A stretch of DNA of 52,756 nt, taken from Pseudomonadota bacterium (GTDB lineage: Bacteria > Myxococcota_A > UBA796 > SXON01). The translations under genes and the position numbers were made by a program. Where the stretch lies: positions 1 through 52,756 of the forward strand of contig JAUXTN010000161.1 of assembly GCA_030684355.1 (NCBI GenBank). The letters are read 5' to 3'. Below, piece by piece: positions 8,258 through 16,919 of this stretch; position 1 is the stretch's first letter, and each line of letters begins with the position of its first letter. The notes beneath the pieces are model-generated. The model was given only the letters and a program-made list of their open reading frames with translations. It ran no database searches and had not been told where the DNA came from.

Positions 8258-9360
8258 ATCCCGCGCTGGAGCGCCGTGTACGCCGCGTTGATGGCCTTCA
8301 TCCGCTCGTGGGCGGCGGGCTGGGCGTCGGGCGGGGCGCGATCGGGATGGTGGAGCTGGGCCGCGCGGCGGTAGGCGGCGCGCACGTCGTCCCACGTGGC
8401 GCCCGGGACGAGGCCGAGCGTGTGGAGGTGCCCCGTCGTGGTGGGCGACGGGCCCGCGCGCGACGCCGTCTTCCGCTTCTGGCGCGGCCCGCTCGAGCCC
8501 TTCACGCCGAGGCGCGCGGCGAGCGCCGCGATCCACGCCGCTTCGCCGGGCGCGGCGGCCCCGGTCCCGTGCGCGAGCAGGTCGAGGAGCTCGAACACCT
8601 TCGGCAGGCCCTCTGCCGCCACGCGCGCGCGCAAGCGGGCCGCGATCATCCGCTCGCCCTCCGGTGCGAGGTCCCGGGCGAGGTCCGCCGCGACCGCCCG
8701 CCCCACGCCGTCGAGCTGGAAGAGCCGGGCCACCTCGGCGTCGCGCCGGGTCGCGCGCCCGGAGCCCATCAACGCCGCCGACCCCGCCCGGGTCCCCGCC
8801 GCGGCCTCCGCCGACACCGCCGCGAGGAGCACGGCGGCCAGCGCGTTGTCGAGGCGCCGCGCCCCCGGATCGGGGAGCACGAGCGGCCAGATGGCCTCCT
8901 CGATGGGCTCGCCGTCCTCGACGAGCCAGGCCTGGAGCGCGAGCTCGTCTCCGACGCGGCGCGGGAGGGCGGCGTAGGGGAGCGTGGCGTAGACGATGCG
9001 CTCCTCGCCGAGGATGAGCGGCGGGATGCCCACGGACACGGTGAGATCGCCATGCCGATCCCGGAGCGGCGGGACGGCGCCGCGCACGTAGCGGCCGTCG
9101 TCGCGGAGACGGAGCTCGATGCCGCCGATCTCGGGGTCGAGATCGGTGCGCAGCGGGAACGCGAGCGCGGCCGCCGGGCCCGCGGGGCTGACCCAGCCGT
9201 GAAGGACGCGCAGCGGGCCGAAGGGCGCGAGATCGTCGTCCTCCTCCAGCTCCTCGAGCTCGGCGCCCTCGAAGAGCGCGGCGAGGTCGTGCGGGCCCGA
9301 CAGCTCGGCGCCTCCGAACCGCGGTCCTACGTCCTGCGCGTCGACCTGCCCCCACTCCAT
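8242..9360 (-). CDS. J-domain (DnaJ-like) protein
   Basis: 372 residues from ATG 9360, which has a good GGAGGGG seven bases upstream. The C-terminal 65 residues are a J domain (LHTLGLVPGATWDDVRAAYR) with the invariant HPD at 338-340, which would stimulate the ATPase of a DnaK-type Hsp70. The N-terminal 130 residues look like a beta-rich domain. The middle (about 165-270) is helical and Ala-rich (DNALAAVLLAAVSAEAAAG, then DLARDLAPEGERMIAARL). A J domain at the C-terminus with an unrelated N-terminal region suggests a specialised co-chaperone, as in DjlA-like or TerB-like proteins. No membrane segment is seen. It is convergent with the selenoprotein gene. Confidence 0.82.
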   Translation of the reverse strand: MEWGQVDAQDVGPRFGGAELSGPHDLAALFEGAELEELEEDDDLAPFGPLRVLHGWVSPAGPAAALAFPLRTDLDPEIGGIELRLRDDGRYVRGAVPPLRDRHGDLTVSVGIPPLILGEERIVYATLPYAALPRRVGDELALQAWLVEDGEPIEEAIWPLVLPDPGARRLDNALAAVLLAAVSAEAAAGTRAGSAALMGSGRATRRDAEVARLFQLDGVGRAVAADLARDLAPEGERMIAARLRARVAAEGLPKVFELLDLLAHGTGAAAPGEAAWIAALAARLGVKGSSGPRQKRKTASRAGPSPTTTGHLHTLGLVPGATWDDVRAAYRRAAQLHHPDRAPPDAQPAAHERMKAINAAYTALQRGMGRGR

Positions 9361-9459
9361 CGCGTCCCCTCCCGTGTCCGTATCCCCGGTTCGCGGGGCG
9401 GCGGCAAGGACGGGCCCTACCTGTGAGCGGCGCCCCATCGCTCTCGCGCGACGACGGGA

Positions 9460-10728
9460 CTACCAGGTCTCGGGCGGGTGCATCCCCCCGTCGGGGCGCT
9501 TCATCCAGAGCTGGCACCGCACGGGGAGATGCTTGCGATCAAGGGCTTCGCACACGTTGGTGTACTTGCAGGCGTGGAAGGGCAGGCCGTCGCGCACCTT
9601 GCGGGGCCAGTCGGGGTCCGCGAGGAGGCCGCGCGCCATGCCGACCAGGTCGCACGCCCCGGACTGGAGCGCGCCCTCGGCCACCTCGTAGGTGTTGATG
9701 CGCCCGGCGCCGACAACGGGGGTGGTGAAGCCGGCCGCGCGCACCGCCGCCCGGATCGCCGTCGGGAGGTGCAGGTTGTAGCCCTCGCCGTAGCCCTTCG
9801 TCGGCATGCACATGAGCCCGGAGTGGCCGGTGTAGGGGTAGGCGGCCTCGCCGACGGGGGGGCGCTTGGCGTCCTCGAAGCGGCCGCCGCGGCTCACGGA
9901 GAGAAAATCGAGCCCGGCCTCGGCGAACCGCACGCCGAACCACGCGGCGTCCTCCACGTCGCTCCCGCCCTCGACATCCTCGCTGCCGAGGAACCGGCAC
10001 CCCACGGTGAAGTCGGCTCCGACCTCGCGCCGCACCGCCGCGATGACCTCGAGCGCGAGCCGCGCGCGGTTCTCGAGGGAGCCGCCGTACCCGTCGGTGC
10101 GCCGGTTGGTGCGCGAGAGGAAGCTCGCCATCGTGTAGGCGTGGGCGAAGTGCAGCTCGACGCCGTCGAAGCCCGCGAGGCGGGCGCGGCGCGCGGCGGC
10201 GGCGAAGAGGCCCGGGAGCGCGGCGATCTCGTCCCCGCCGAGGTCCTCGACCTGCTGCCGGTAGCCGCTCGCGTAGTCGCGCCACTCGCGCGCGGTGAGG
10301 CGCGCGCGGAGCTCGTCCTCGGTCCACGTCGAGCACCCCGGGTAGCGGCCTTCGAGCCGGGCGAGCGCGCGGGCGGGATCCCGGCGGGCGATCTTCAGGA
10401 AGTCGATGATCTGCGGGATGACGCGCACCTCGCCGGCGTCGTGGACCTGCGCGGCGAGGTCGGTGAGCGCGGGGAGGTAGCGGTCGTGGCCGATGCGGAG
10501 GAGCGGGCCGCTCGCGACGTCGCGGATGCCCATCGCCTCGAGCACGATCATCCCCGCGCCGCCCTTCGCGTAGCGCACGTAGCGGCGGCGCACGTCCTCG
10601 GTGACCTCGCCGGCGTCGTTCGAGAGCCACGTGACCATGGCGGGGAGCCACACGCGGTTCGGCACCGTCAGGCCGTTGAGGCGGAGCGGCGAGTAGAGGA
10701 GGGAGTCGGCGGGTGGGGGGAGGATCAC
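9460..10728 (-). CDS. NADH:flavin oxidoreductase, Old Yellow Enzyme family
   Basis: 422 residues forming an FMN-binding TIM barrel. The family signature is clear: SPLRLNGLTVPNRVWLPAM at the N-terminus, then GFDGVELHFAHAYTMASFLS with the substrate-binding His-x-x-His, NRRTDGYGGSLENRARL, and GAGRINTYEVAEGAL for phosphate binding. The C-terminus keeps a cysteine cluster (CKYTNVC, then a Cys 13 residues on), reminiscent of the 4Fe-4S site of 2,4-dienoyl-CoA reductases, but the second FAD/NAD domain of those enzymes is absent. It likely reduces an activated double bond; the substrate is unknown. The GTG start overlaps the stop of the upstream membrane protein gene as GTGA, so translation is probably coupled. 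Confidence 0.85.
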   Translation of the reverse strand: MILPPPADSLLYSPLRLNGLTVPNRVWLPAMVTWLSNDAGEVTEDVRRRYVRYAKGGAGMIVLEAMGIRDVASGPLLRIGHDRYLPALTDLAAQVHDAGEVRVIPQIIDFLKIARRDPARALARLEGRYPGCSTWTEDELRARLTAREWRDYASGYRQQVEDLGGDEIAALPGLFAAAARRARLAGFDGVELHFAHAYTMASFLSRTNRRTDGYGGSLENRARLALEVIAAVRREVGADFTVGCRFLGSEDVEGGSDVEDAAWFGVRFAEAGLDFLSVSRGGRFEDAKRPPVGEAAYPYTGHSGLMCMPTKGYGEGYNLHLPTAIRAAVRAAGFTTPVVGAGRINTYEVAEGALQSGACDLVGMARGLLADPDWPRKVRDGLPFHACKYTNVCEALDRKHLPVRCQLWMKRPDGGMHPPETW

Positions 10729-11036
10729 GACGCACCCGCGAGGAGGTAGAGCTTGTAGAGCTGCCAGAACGGCAAGAGCGCGAACGGGAGCGCCGCGATG
10801 GCCGCGATGTTCCATTGCTTGCGGTACAACCAGGGGACCGGCAGCAGGAGCCCCACGAACGTCGGGACGGCCGGCCACACCAGGAACGGCCGCACCGGCT
10901 CGGTGTTTCCGAGCCACATCTGGGCGCCCATCGCCAGGTACGGCCCGACGACGATCATCGTGACCGCGCCGAGCAAGCCGGCGGCGTAGGCGCTGACGAG
11001 CGAGCTTAGGGCAAAGAGGGCGGAGATGGCCTTCAC
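10725..11036 (-). CDS. Small integral membrane protein
   Basis: 103 residues from a GTG start, with three likely transmembrane segments (about residues 6-40, 50-68 and 75-98) and little soluble sequence. No family was recognised. It is the first gene of a two-gene leftward unit; its stop overlaps the start of the flavin oxidoreductase gene by four bases, which suggests co-expression. It is divergent from trmB with only 24 bp between the two starts, so at least one promoter must lie inside a neighbouring coding region. Confidence 0.6.
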   Translation of the reverse strand: MKAISALFALSSLVSAYAAGLLGAVTMIVVGPYLAMGAQMWLGNTEPVRPFLVWPAVPTFVGLLLPVPWLYRKQWNIAAIAALPFALLPFWQLYKLYLLAGAS

Positions 11037-11060
11037 GCGCGGAGGAGACTATCCGGGCGC

Positions 11061-11705
11061 GTGCCCGAACGACCCGAATGGAAGGCCCCCGCCCCGCTCC
11101 CGCCCGCTCCCGACGGGAAGCTCCGCGGCGTGCTCGGCGGCACCGCCCTCTACGATCAGCCGCGCCACGCCGAGGCCCGCGCGCGGCTCGACGCCTTCGT
11201 CGCGGGCGAAACCCCGCTCGCCGTCGAGATCGGGTTCGACCACGGCATGCGCATCCTCGACCACGCGCGGCGTTGGCCCGACATCCAGTGGCTCGGGTTG
11301 GAGATCCGCAAGCGCCGCGTCGCCGCCGCCGCCCCGCACGCCCCCCCGAATTGCCTGTTGTGGCGGGCGGATGCGCGCACGATCTTCACCCAGCTCCTCC
11401 CGCCCGGCCGCGTCTCGTGGGTCTACATCCTCTTCCCGACCCCCACCGAGAACCCGCGCCACCTGCTGCTCACGCCGCCGTTCGTCGCGGGCGTCGAGCG
11501 CTCGCTCGCTCCCGACGGGGCGGTCTACCACGCGACGGACGTGCAGGGCCTCCACGAGCACGCCGCCGGGCTCTTCGCCGGGTGGCCCGACGCCCCGATG
11601 CCGCCGATGGGGCCGGTGTTGTCGCGGCGCGAGCGGGTGTGTGCGCGGGACGGGCTCCCGATATACCGTCTGTGCCGCAAGCGGCCCCTTCCTGAAGGAG
11701 AGTGA
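11061..11705 (+). CDS. trmB: TrmB-like tRNA (guanine-46-N7) methyltransferase
   Basis: 214 residues from GTG 11061. Motifs of the class I SAM methyltransferase fold in TrmB order: VEIGFDHG (motif I), WLGLEIRKRR (motif II), LLWRADAR, and ILFPTPTENPRH, which occupies the position of the FPDPWPKKRH substrate motif. TrmB makes m7G46 in the variable loop of tRNA. The FPDPWPK segment is altered (TPTENPRH), so this is a divergent member and could have a changed specificity. The gene ends within the ribosome binding region of the next gene, so the three genes 11061-12984 look like one operon. Confidence 0.75.
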   Translation: MPERPEWKAPAPLPPAPDGKLRGVLGGTALYDQPRHAEARARLDAFVAGETPLAVEIGFDHGMRILDHARRWPDIQWLGLEIRKRRVAAAAPHAPPNCLLWRADARTIFTQLLPPGRVSWVYILFPTPTENPRHLLLTPPFVAGVERSLAPDGAVYHATDVQGLHEHAAGLFAGWPDAPMPPMGPVLSRRERVCARDGLPIYRLCRKRPLPEGE

Positions 11706-11707
11706 AC

Positions 11708-12166
11708 GTGGACTGGGAGGGCGTGACGGCGCGGGTGGTGGTGGAGGCGTGCTCCGCGACGCCCGAGGACATCGTGCTCTACGCGGGGGATGACGCCGTC
11801 GCGGCCGAGCTCCTCCCGCGCGTACAAACGCTTGCTCGTCGCGACGGTCTGGTCGACCCGCCCGCGGGCCTCTCCATCATCTGCCTGCACGGCTGGTTGC
11901 GGCGCCGTCCGCCCGCCGAGCAGAAGGCCGTCATCCAGGCCGCCGCGCGCCTGCTCCCACCCCGCGGCCTGCTCGTGGTGGGGGACGTGATGTGGTCCTT
12001 CCCCAAGGACGACATCGACGCGCCCGAGCAGTTCGGCGACGCGTTGGAGCACGTGCAGACCACCGCCACCATCGAGGCCTGGGCGCGCGCCGCCGGCTTC
12101 CTCCCCGACCTGCATCGCTTCGGCCCCGGCGTGGCCGTGCTCATCGCCATCCGAGGGCAATCATGA
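11708..12166 (+). CDS. Small class I methyltransferase-like protein
   Basis: 152 residues. I chose GTG 11708 because GAAGGAGA lies 6-7 bases upstream; a GTG at 11702 would sit on top of it. The sequence shows an alpha/beta arrangement with EDIVLYAGDDAVAAELL early, ARLLPPRGLLVVGDVMW in the middle and a C-terminal strand FGPGVAVLIAIRG. This is the order of a compact SAM-dependent methyltransferase domain, although the usual Gly-rich motif I is weak. Function unknown. Its stop overlaps the next start as ATGA, so it is translationally coupled to the epimerase-like gene. Confidence 0.6.
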   Translation: MDWEGVTARVVVEACSATPEDIVLYAGDDAVAAELLPRVQTLARRDGLVDPPAGLSIICLHGWLRRRPPAEQKAVIQAAARLLPPRGLLVVGDVMWSFPKDDIDAPEQFGDALEHVQTTATIEAWARAAGFLPDLHRFGPGVAVLIAIRGQS

Positions 12167-12984
12167 GGATCCTGGTCACCGGCGCCTCCTCGTTCGTGGG
12201 CGCACACTTCTGCACGCTGGCCGCGCGCGCCGGCCACGACGTGCTCGGGCTCTGGCGCAACACGCCGATGCTGGTCGACGGCGTGAAGTCCGTCACCGCG
12301 GACGTGACCTCGTTCTCGCCCGCGAAGGTCGACGTCGTCGTGCACCTCGCCGCCAAGGTCATGGCCCCGGACGCCCGCGAGCAGAACCGCCGCATGCTCG
12401 ATGCCGTGCTGGAGTGGGGCTTCCCGCTCGTCTACGCGTCGAGCACGATGGTGCACTGGCCGCGCAAGAACGCCTACGCGGAGTCCCGGATGGAGGACGA
12501 GGCGCGGGTCATGGCGTCGGGACAGAAGTGGCTGATCGTGCGCCCGTGCGCGCCGTGGGGCCCCCCGCACGCCACGCACAAGCCCGCGCACAAGGAGAGC
12601 TTCGCGACCCTCGCGACCCTCGTCCGCCGGGCCCCGTTCGTGCCGGTCCCCGGCTCGGCCGAGGTGCTCCGCCAGCCGGTCCACGTGGACGACTTCAACG
12701 GCGCCATCCTCGCGCTCCTCGACCGCGGCGTGTGGAACGCGGCTTACGATGCCGGCGGCCCCGAGGCCCTGACCGTGCGCGAGATCATCGAGCGCATCGG
12801 CGGCACGCGGAAGGTGCGCATCGTGGAGGTCCCCGAGCCGCTTGCGAAGCTCGGCGGGCGGTTCCTCAAGAACTTCTCGGCGGACACGCTCGCGACCTTC
12901 GCCACGAACGACACGGTGGATCCGCTGCCGCTCCAGCGGGCGTCGGGGATCGTGCCGCGGCGCTTCGACGGGGTCGGTCTGTAA
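12163..12984 (+). CDS. NAD(P)-dependent epimerase/dehydratase, extended SDR
   Basis: 273 residues. The N-terminal Rossmann motif is VTGASSFVGAHF (about residues 5-16), followed by DVVVHLAAK and VYASSTMVHWPRKNAYAESR. In an extended SDR this places the catalytic Ser/Thr at SST and the Tyr-x-x-x-Lys position at NAYAESR, where the Lys is replaced by Arg. LRQPVHVDDFNGAIL is the typical loop near the substrate pocket. The enzyme probably acts on a nucleotide sugar or another carbonyl substrate. The missing Lys makes activity uncertain. It is the last gene of the trmB unit. Confidence 0.75.
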   Translation: MRILVTGASSFVGAHFCTLAARAGHDVLGLWRNTPMLVDGVKSVTADVTSFSPAKVDVVVHLAAKVMAPDAREQNRRMLDAVLEWGFPLVYASSTMVHWPRKNAYAESRMEDEARVMASGQKWLIVRPCAPWGPPHATHKPAHKESFATLATLVRRAPFVPVPGSAEVLRQPVHVDDFNGAILALLDRGVWNAAYDAGGPEALTVREIIERIGGTRKVRIVEVPEPLAKLGGRFLKNFSADTLATFATNDTVDPLPLQRASGIVPRRFDGVGL

Positions 12985-13004
12985 CTTCGATCCTGTGTTT
13001 TCAT

Positions 13005-13037
13005 GGGGCGGGGCGCCGCCCCGCAACGCCCGGAGTC
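13005..13037. repeat. Palindromic dispersed repeat, intergenic copy
   Basis: Read on the minus strand this segment contains GGGCGTTGCGGGG followed by a GC-rich hairpin ending CCCCGCCCC. The same two blocks flank a palindrome inside hrpB at 39281-39316. On the plus strand GGGGCGG (13005-13011) pairs with CCGCCCC (13016-13022) over a four-base loop. It lies between the convergent ends of the epimerase-like and C39-like genes, where it may also serve as a terminator hairpin, though no T run follows it in either direction. Confidence 0.5.
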
Positions 13038-13044
13038 AGCGGCC

Positions 13045-14307
13045 TCACGGCCCGGGGCGTTCCCCCGCCCACACGAGGTAGACCACCCCGCCGGAGCCCC
13101 CGAGCCACGCGGCCTCGATCTGGCGCCGATCGTAGGTGCGCGGGACGGCCGCGTCCGAGGCGGAGGCGGGGTCGTTCACCCGCACGTCCCCGTCGTCGGT
13201 GAAGCCGGTGACGACGAGGAGGTGCCCCGCGGTCGAGCTGATCGGAGCGTTGTCGAGCTCGCCCGCGCTCCACGCCGCGGAGATCGCGACGGGCACGCCC
13301 GCCGCGAGCCACGGCTCGAGGTCGTCGATGGCGTCGAACCAGGCGACCTCGCCGGCCAGCCCGAACGTGGCCGCGTAGGCGACGTTGAAGGGCCAGTTGC
13401 CGTTGCCCTCGTAGGTGTGGTCCCAGGTGCCGTCGGCGGCCTCGGGGACGGTGACGTCGGCGGAGCCGGTGCGGTCGGCCCACCACGCGAGGAGCATGGA
13501 GGTGGAGGTCGGGCTGCACCACGCCTCGCCCGCGTCGAACACCATCTGGGAGCGCGCCGGCACGTCGAGGGCCGTGCCCCACGCCTCGCCGCCGGCGTCG
13601 GTGCCGCGGCCGGCGCCCGTGTCGGCGAACGCGAGCGCGAGGCGGGTGAGCGTGGGGGAGGTGACGCCGTCCTCCGAGAACAGCGTGGCGCGGATGCGCA
13701 CGGCGTCCGCGGGGGTGTCGAGCGCGACGGTGTCGGTCCAGACCTCGCCGGAGGCGTCGGACTCGCCGTCGAACGAGTGGCGGTCGACGGTGCCGTCGCC
13801 GGACGCCCACACCCCGAGCCGGTACCAGGCGGTCCACGTGCCGCCAACGCGGGCCTGGACCTGGATGGAGATCCACGTGCCGGCGGGCGTGGCGGCGTTC
13901 CAGGAGGGCACCACGCCGTCGAACGCGATGCCGGGCTCGAGCGTCTCGGAGGTGAACGAGCCGTAGTGGTAGGCCCCGCCGTTGTAGACCCCGGCCGTGT
14001 CCGTGCCGGCGGTGAGGCCGGTCGTGGCCAGCCGCAGGTCGTCTCCGAGGAGCAGGCCCGCGCTCTCGCCGGCGGCCCAATCGGCGGCGGTGGCGAGCCC
14101 GCACCGTGCCCGTGCGGGTCCGAGCGTGGTGCAGCCCGTCGCGCCGGAGCTGGCGGTGTCGTCGGTGTCCTCGGGGTCGTCCGTGTCGTCCGCGGGATCG
14201 TCCTCCCCGCCGTCGCCACCGCCGGGTGTCGCGCGCACCACGCCGCCCCGGTCGGAATCGGCGATGCACGCCGCGAGGAGCGCGAGGACCACGAGATGGC
14301 TGGACAT
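13045..14307 (-). CDS. C39-like peptidase lipoprotein
   Basis: 420 residues. Signal sequence with lipobox LAAC (Cys14), then an Asp/Thr-rich linker (residues 30-52), a beta-rich middle domain of about 200 residues, and a C-terminal papain-like domain of the peptidase C39_2 type. In the last domain, GEAWCSPTSTSMLLAWW carries the catalytic Cys, GHLLVVTGF the His, and VNDPAS the Asp. Such proteins are secreted proteases or papain-fold domains on the cell surface. ATG 14307 has AGGAG six bases upstream. It is divergent from the VKOR operon across about 105 bp. The substrate is unknown. Confidence 0.8.
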   Translation of the reverse strand: MSSHLVVLALLAACIADSDRGGVVRATPGGGDGGEDDPADDTDDPEDTDDTASSGATGCTTLGPARARCGLATAADWAAGESAGLLLGDDLRLATTGLTAGTDTAGVYNGGAYHYGSFTSETLEPGIAFDGVVPSWNAATPAGTWISIQVQARVGGTWTAWYRLGVWASGDGTVDRHSFDGESDASGEVWTDTVALDTPADAVRIRATLFSEDGVTSPTLTRLALAFADTGAGRGTDAGGEAWGTALDVPARSQMVFDAGEAWCSPTSTSMLLAWWADRTGSADVTVPEAADGTWDHTYEGNGNWPFNVAYAATFGLAGEVAWFDAIDDLEPWLAAGVPVAISAAWSAGELDNAPISSTAGHLLVVTGFTDDGDVRVNDPASASDAAVPRTYDRRQIEAAWLGGSGGVVYLVWAGERPGP

Positions 14308-14362
14308 GCGGGCTCCTGTCGCGTCTGGGCCGTAAAGCCCCCTATCTCATGCGGGCATGCCC

Positions 14363-14391
14363 TTGACAGGGGCCGGGAACCGGTTCATAGG
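14363..14391 (+). promoter_or_regulatory. Candidate sigma-70-type promoter of the VKOR operon
   Basis: A perfect TTGACA (14363-14368) is followed after 17 bases by CATAGG (14386-14391), a poor -10 (3 of 6). It lies 22 bases before the ATG of the VKOR fusion and faces it, with an AAGGGG ribosome binding site between. The -35 and the position support it; the -10 is weak. Confidence 0.4.
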
Positions 14392-14413
14392 CGGCGCCAA
14401 GGGGCATCCCGAC

Positions 14414-15658
14414 ATGCGCTTCTCGCCCTACATCATCCTGTTCATCGTCGCGGCGGCGGCCGGCCTGTTCTTTGCCGGCTTCTCCACGCACGACTTCGTC
14501 GAGCACCTCGACCGGCAGGTCCACAGCATCCACTGCTCCTTCATCCCGGGCCTCGACAACCCCGACGCCAGCGGTGCGTCCGGCTGTCACGTCACGATGA
14601 TGAGCCCGTACTCGTCCGTCTTCCGCGGCACCCTCTGGGGCGGGCTCCCCGTCTCGCTGCCCGCGATGTCCGTGTTCGCCTTCCTGCTCTTCCGCGGTGT
14701 CGACCTCCTGGTCAACCGTGGCTCGCAGGAGCGCGGCCCGCGCATCTTCCTCGTGGCCGCCGCGGCGCTCCCCGTCCTCACCTCGCTGGTGTTCGGGTAC
14801 CTCTCCCTCGTCGAGCTCGACGCCGCCTGCAAGCTCTGCATCGGCATCTACTCGTCGAGCCTCGTGTGCTTCATCGCCGCGCTGCTCGAGCTGCGGGCCG
14901 CGTCCCAGCCGGGCCTCGGCTCCGAGTTCGGCATCCTCGGCGAGGACCGCGCGTCCGAGAACGGGGACCTCCGGGACTACGGCCTCTCGTTCGGCCAGGG
15001 GGTCGGCTTCGTCGCCATCCCGGCGCTGGTCTACGTCATCGCGATGCCCGACTACGCCGGGTACACCGGCACGTGCGGCGCCCTCGCCAAGCCCGAGGAT
15101 CCGTACAACATGATGGTCGCGCTCGGGCCCCAGGGTGCCGGCGCCGAGGCCATCGAGGTGTTCGACCCCCTCTGCCCCGCCTGCAAGGGGTTCGAGACCC
15201 GGCTGGAGTCCTCCGGGCTCGAAGACCAGATGTCGCGCCGCGCGGTCATGTTCCCGCTCGACAACACCTGCAACTGGATGGTCAGCAGCGCGGTTCACCC
15301 CGGCGCCTGCACCGTCAGCGAAGCCGTGTTGTGCGCCGAGCCCGGCAAGGCCGACGCCGTGGTGGACTGGGCCTTCGAGAACCAGACCGCCATCCGTGAA
15401 GCCGCCAAGGCCGATCCCGCCGCCGCCGGCGCGATGGTCCTCGCGCGCTTCCCCGAGATGAAGAGCTGCCTCGGCGGCGCGGCGGTCAAGTCCAAGCTGA
15501 ACAAGTCGCTCCGCTGGGCGGTCGCGAACCAGCTCGCGGTGCTCACGCCGCAGCTCTATGTGAACGGCGTGAAGCTCTGCGACGAGGACACCGACCTCGG
15601 CATGGAGTACGCATTGTCGCGACTGCTCGAGAACCAGGCCAAGGGAGGTTCGCAATGA
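14414..15658 (+). CDS. VKOR-thioredoxin fusion, disulfide-generating membrane oxidase
   Basis: 414 residues from ATG 14414 (AAGGGG upstream). The N-terminal 215 residues form a four- to five-helix VKOR domain with the loop cysteines Cys41 and Cys58 (GCHVTMMSPYSSVF), the LWGGLPVS turn and the quinone-proximal CKLC (Cys139, Cys142). The C-terminal half has a thioredoxin-like domain with EVFDPLCPACKGF (Cys254, Cys257). Bacterial VKORs oxidise DsbA-like proteins using quinone; fusion to the thioredoxin partner is known in bacteria. It is the first gene of a coupled series and its stop overlaps the next start as ATGA. Its likely clients include the cysteine-rich products nearby; that is inference. 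Confidence 0.88.
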   Translation: MRFSPYIILFIVAAAAGLFFAGFSTHDFVEHLDRQVHSIHCSFIPGLDNPDASGASGCHVTMMSPYSSVFRGTLWGGLPVSLPAMSVFAFLLFRGVDLLVNRGSQERGPRIFLVAAAALPVLTSLVFGYLSLVELDAACKLCIGIYSSSLVCFIAALLELRAASQPGLGSEFGILGEDRASENGDLRDYGLSFGQGVGFVAIPALVYVIAMPDYAGYTGTCGALAKPEDPYNMMVALGPQGAGAEAIEVFDPLCPACKGFETRLESSGLEDQMSRRAVMFPLDNTCNWMVSSAVHPGACTVSEAVLCAEPGKADAVVDWAFENQTAIREAAKADPAAAGAMVLARFPEMKSCLGGAAVKSKLNKSLRWAVANQLAVLTPQLYVNGVKLCDEDTDLGMEYALSRLLENQAKGGSQ

Positions 15659-16350
15659 ACACCGGTGTCCATGTCGGCATCGCGGCGGCCGCGCTGCTGA
15701 TCCCCACCGCGCTGACCGGGTCCTGGGTCGCGTCCGCGGCCGGTCGCCTGGAGACCGCGAAGACCGAGGTGAGCGACGCGCCCCAGGTGGCCGTCGCGTC
15801 CGCGGCGGACGAGGGCTACTGCTCCGCCGACCTGAAGAAGGTGCTCCGGCGCGTGCTCCAGAGCTGCGGGCTCCTCTCCAATGGGGAGGTGCGCGGCTGC
15901 CAGCCCCTCGAGGCGAAGAACGTCGCGACGGTGGCGGGCGGGGACTTCAACGCCCTCTTCCTCCCGCTCGCGGATCGCGCCGGCATCATCCAGTTCGACA
16001 AGGAGTCGGACGAGCTCGACCCGGGCGACGCCGCCCTGCTCGACCGCCTCTTCGCCGATCAGCGCGGCGCCAGCTACTTCTTCGTCGTGGCGCGCTCCTC
16101 GCCGGAGGGCTCGGAGGTCTACAACCGTGACCTCTCCCAGAAGCGCGGCGAGGCCGTCCTCAACCACCTGAAGACCACGTTCAAGGATCCCGATCTCGAC
16201 AAGGAGCTCGGCCTCCTCTGGCTCGGAGAAGAGGTCCAGCAGCTCGACCAGGAGTTCTGCTCCTGGCAGCGCAGCGGCAGCGCGGAGACGTGCCAGCCCC
16301 AGGACCTGAACCGCTCCGCCTTCATCGCCTGGATCGACTGCCGCCTATGA
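15655..16350 (+). CDS. Cysteine-rich OmpA-like periplasmic protein
   Basis: 231 residues with an N-terminal membrane-anchor or signal segment (about 7-28). The C-terminal half follows the OmpA peptidoglycan-binding pattern: IIQFDKESDELDPGDAALLDRL, a central strand FFVVARSSPEG, and NRDLSQKRGEAVLNHLK. The usual TD/NR peptidoglycan-binding residues are only partly kept (NRSAF). Six cysteines lie outside the signal region, so disulfides are expected in the periplasm, fitting the VKOR fusion encoded just upstream. Start and stop both overlap the neighbours as ATGA. Confidence 0.7.
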   Translation: MNTGVHVGIAAAALLIPTALTGSWVASAAGRLETAKTEVSDAPQVAVASAADEGYCSADLKKVLRRVLQSCGLLSNGEVRGCQPLEAKNVATVAGGDFNALFLPLADRAGIIQFDKESDELDPGDAALLDRLFADQRGASYFFVVARSSPEGSEVYNRDLSQKRGEAVLNHLKTTFKDPDLDKELGLLWLGEEVQQLDQEFCSWQRSGSAETCQPQDLNRSAFIAWIDCRL

Positions 16351-16919
16351 TCGCGATCCTCACGCTCCTGGCCTGCTCGGGCGAGCCCTCGGCCCCCGCT
16401 GCGCCCCCTCCGTCCCGCTTCGACGCCGTCGCGGCCGCGCCCGTCAAGCAGACCTCCGTCGAGGAGTTCTGCGAGGTGAGCGCCACCCCCGAAGCCGCCA
16501 AGCCGTTCGCCCTCCCGCTGCTCGACGGCCCGGCGATGGCCCGGGGCAACGGGTGGACCTGGGTGAACATCTGGGCGACCTGGTGCGAGCCCTGCGTCGA
16601 AGAGATGCCGATGCTCGTCCAGTGGCAGGCCCGCCTCGCGAAGGCCGGCGCGGACGTGACGCTCCAGTTCCTCTCGGTCGACGCGAAGGCCGAGGACGTG
16701 ACCAGGTGGCGCGGCTCCCACCCGACCGCGCCGCCCAGCATGCGCCTCGGGGACATCAGCCAGCTCGGCGCGTGGCTCACCTCGGTCGGGCTCGACGCCA
16801 GCGCGGTGATCCCCGTCCACCTCTTCATCGACCCCGAGCAGCGCGTGCGCTGCGTGCGCATGGGGTCCGTGAGCGAGCCCGAGTTCGCGGCCGTCGAGAA
16901 GGTCCTCAAGGGTGGGTAG
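16347..16919 (+). CDS. TlpA-like thioredoxin-fold lipoprotein
   Basis: 190 residues starting MIAILTLLAC, where Cys10 is the lipidation site. The thioredoxin core contains WVNIWATWCEPCVEEMPML, with the redox pair Cys80 and Cys83 in WCEPC, as in TlpA/ResA reductases. The cis-Pro position is IPVHLF, near residue 153. Such proteins reduce or oxidise disulfides outside the inner membrane. Being downstream of a VKOR oxidase it may act in the same thiol pathway, either as a reductase or as a further carrier. Start overlaps the previous stop as ATGA and its end overlaps the next gene by 8 bp. Confidence 0.85.
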   Translation: MIAILTLLACSGEPSAPAAPPPSRFDAVAAAPVKQTSVEEFCEVSATPEAAKPFALPLLDGPAMARGNGWTWVNIWATWCEPCVEEMPMLVQWQARLAKAGADVTLQFLSVDAKAEDVTRWRGSHPTAPPSMRLGDISQLGAWLTSVGLDASAVIPVHLFIDPEQRVRCVRMGSVSEPEFAAVEKVLKGG

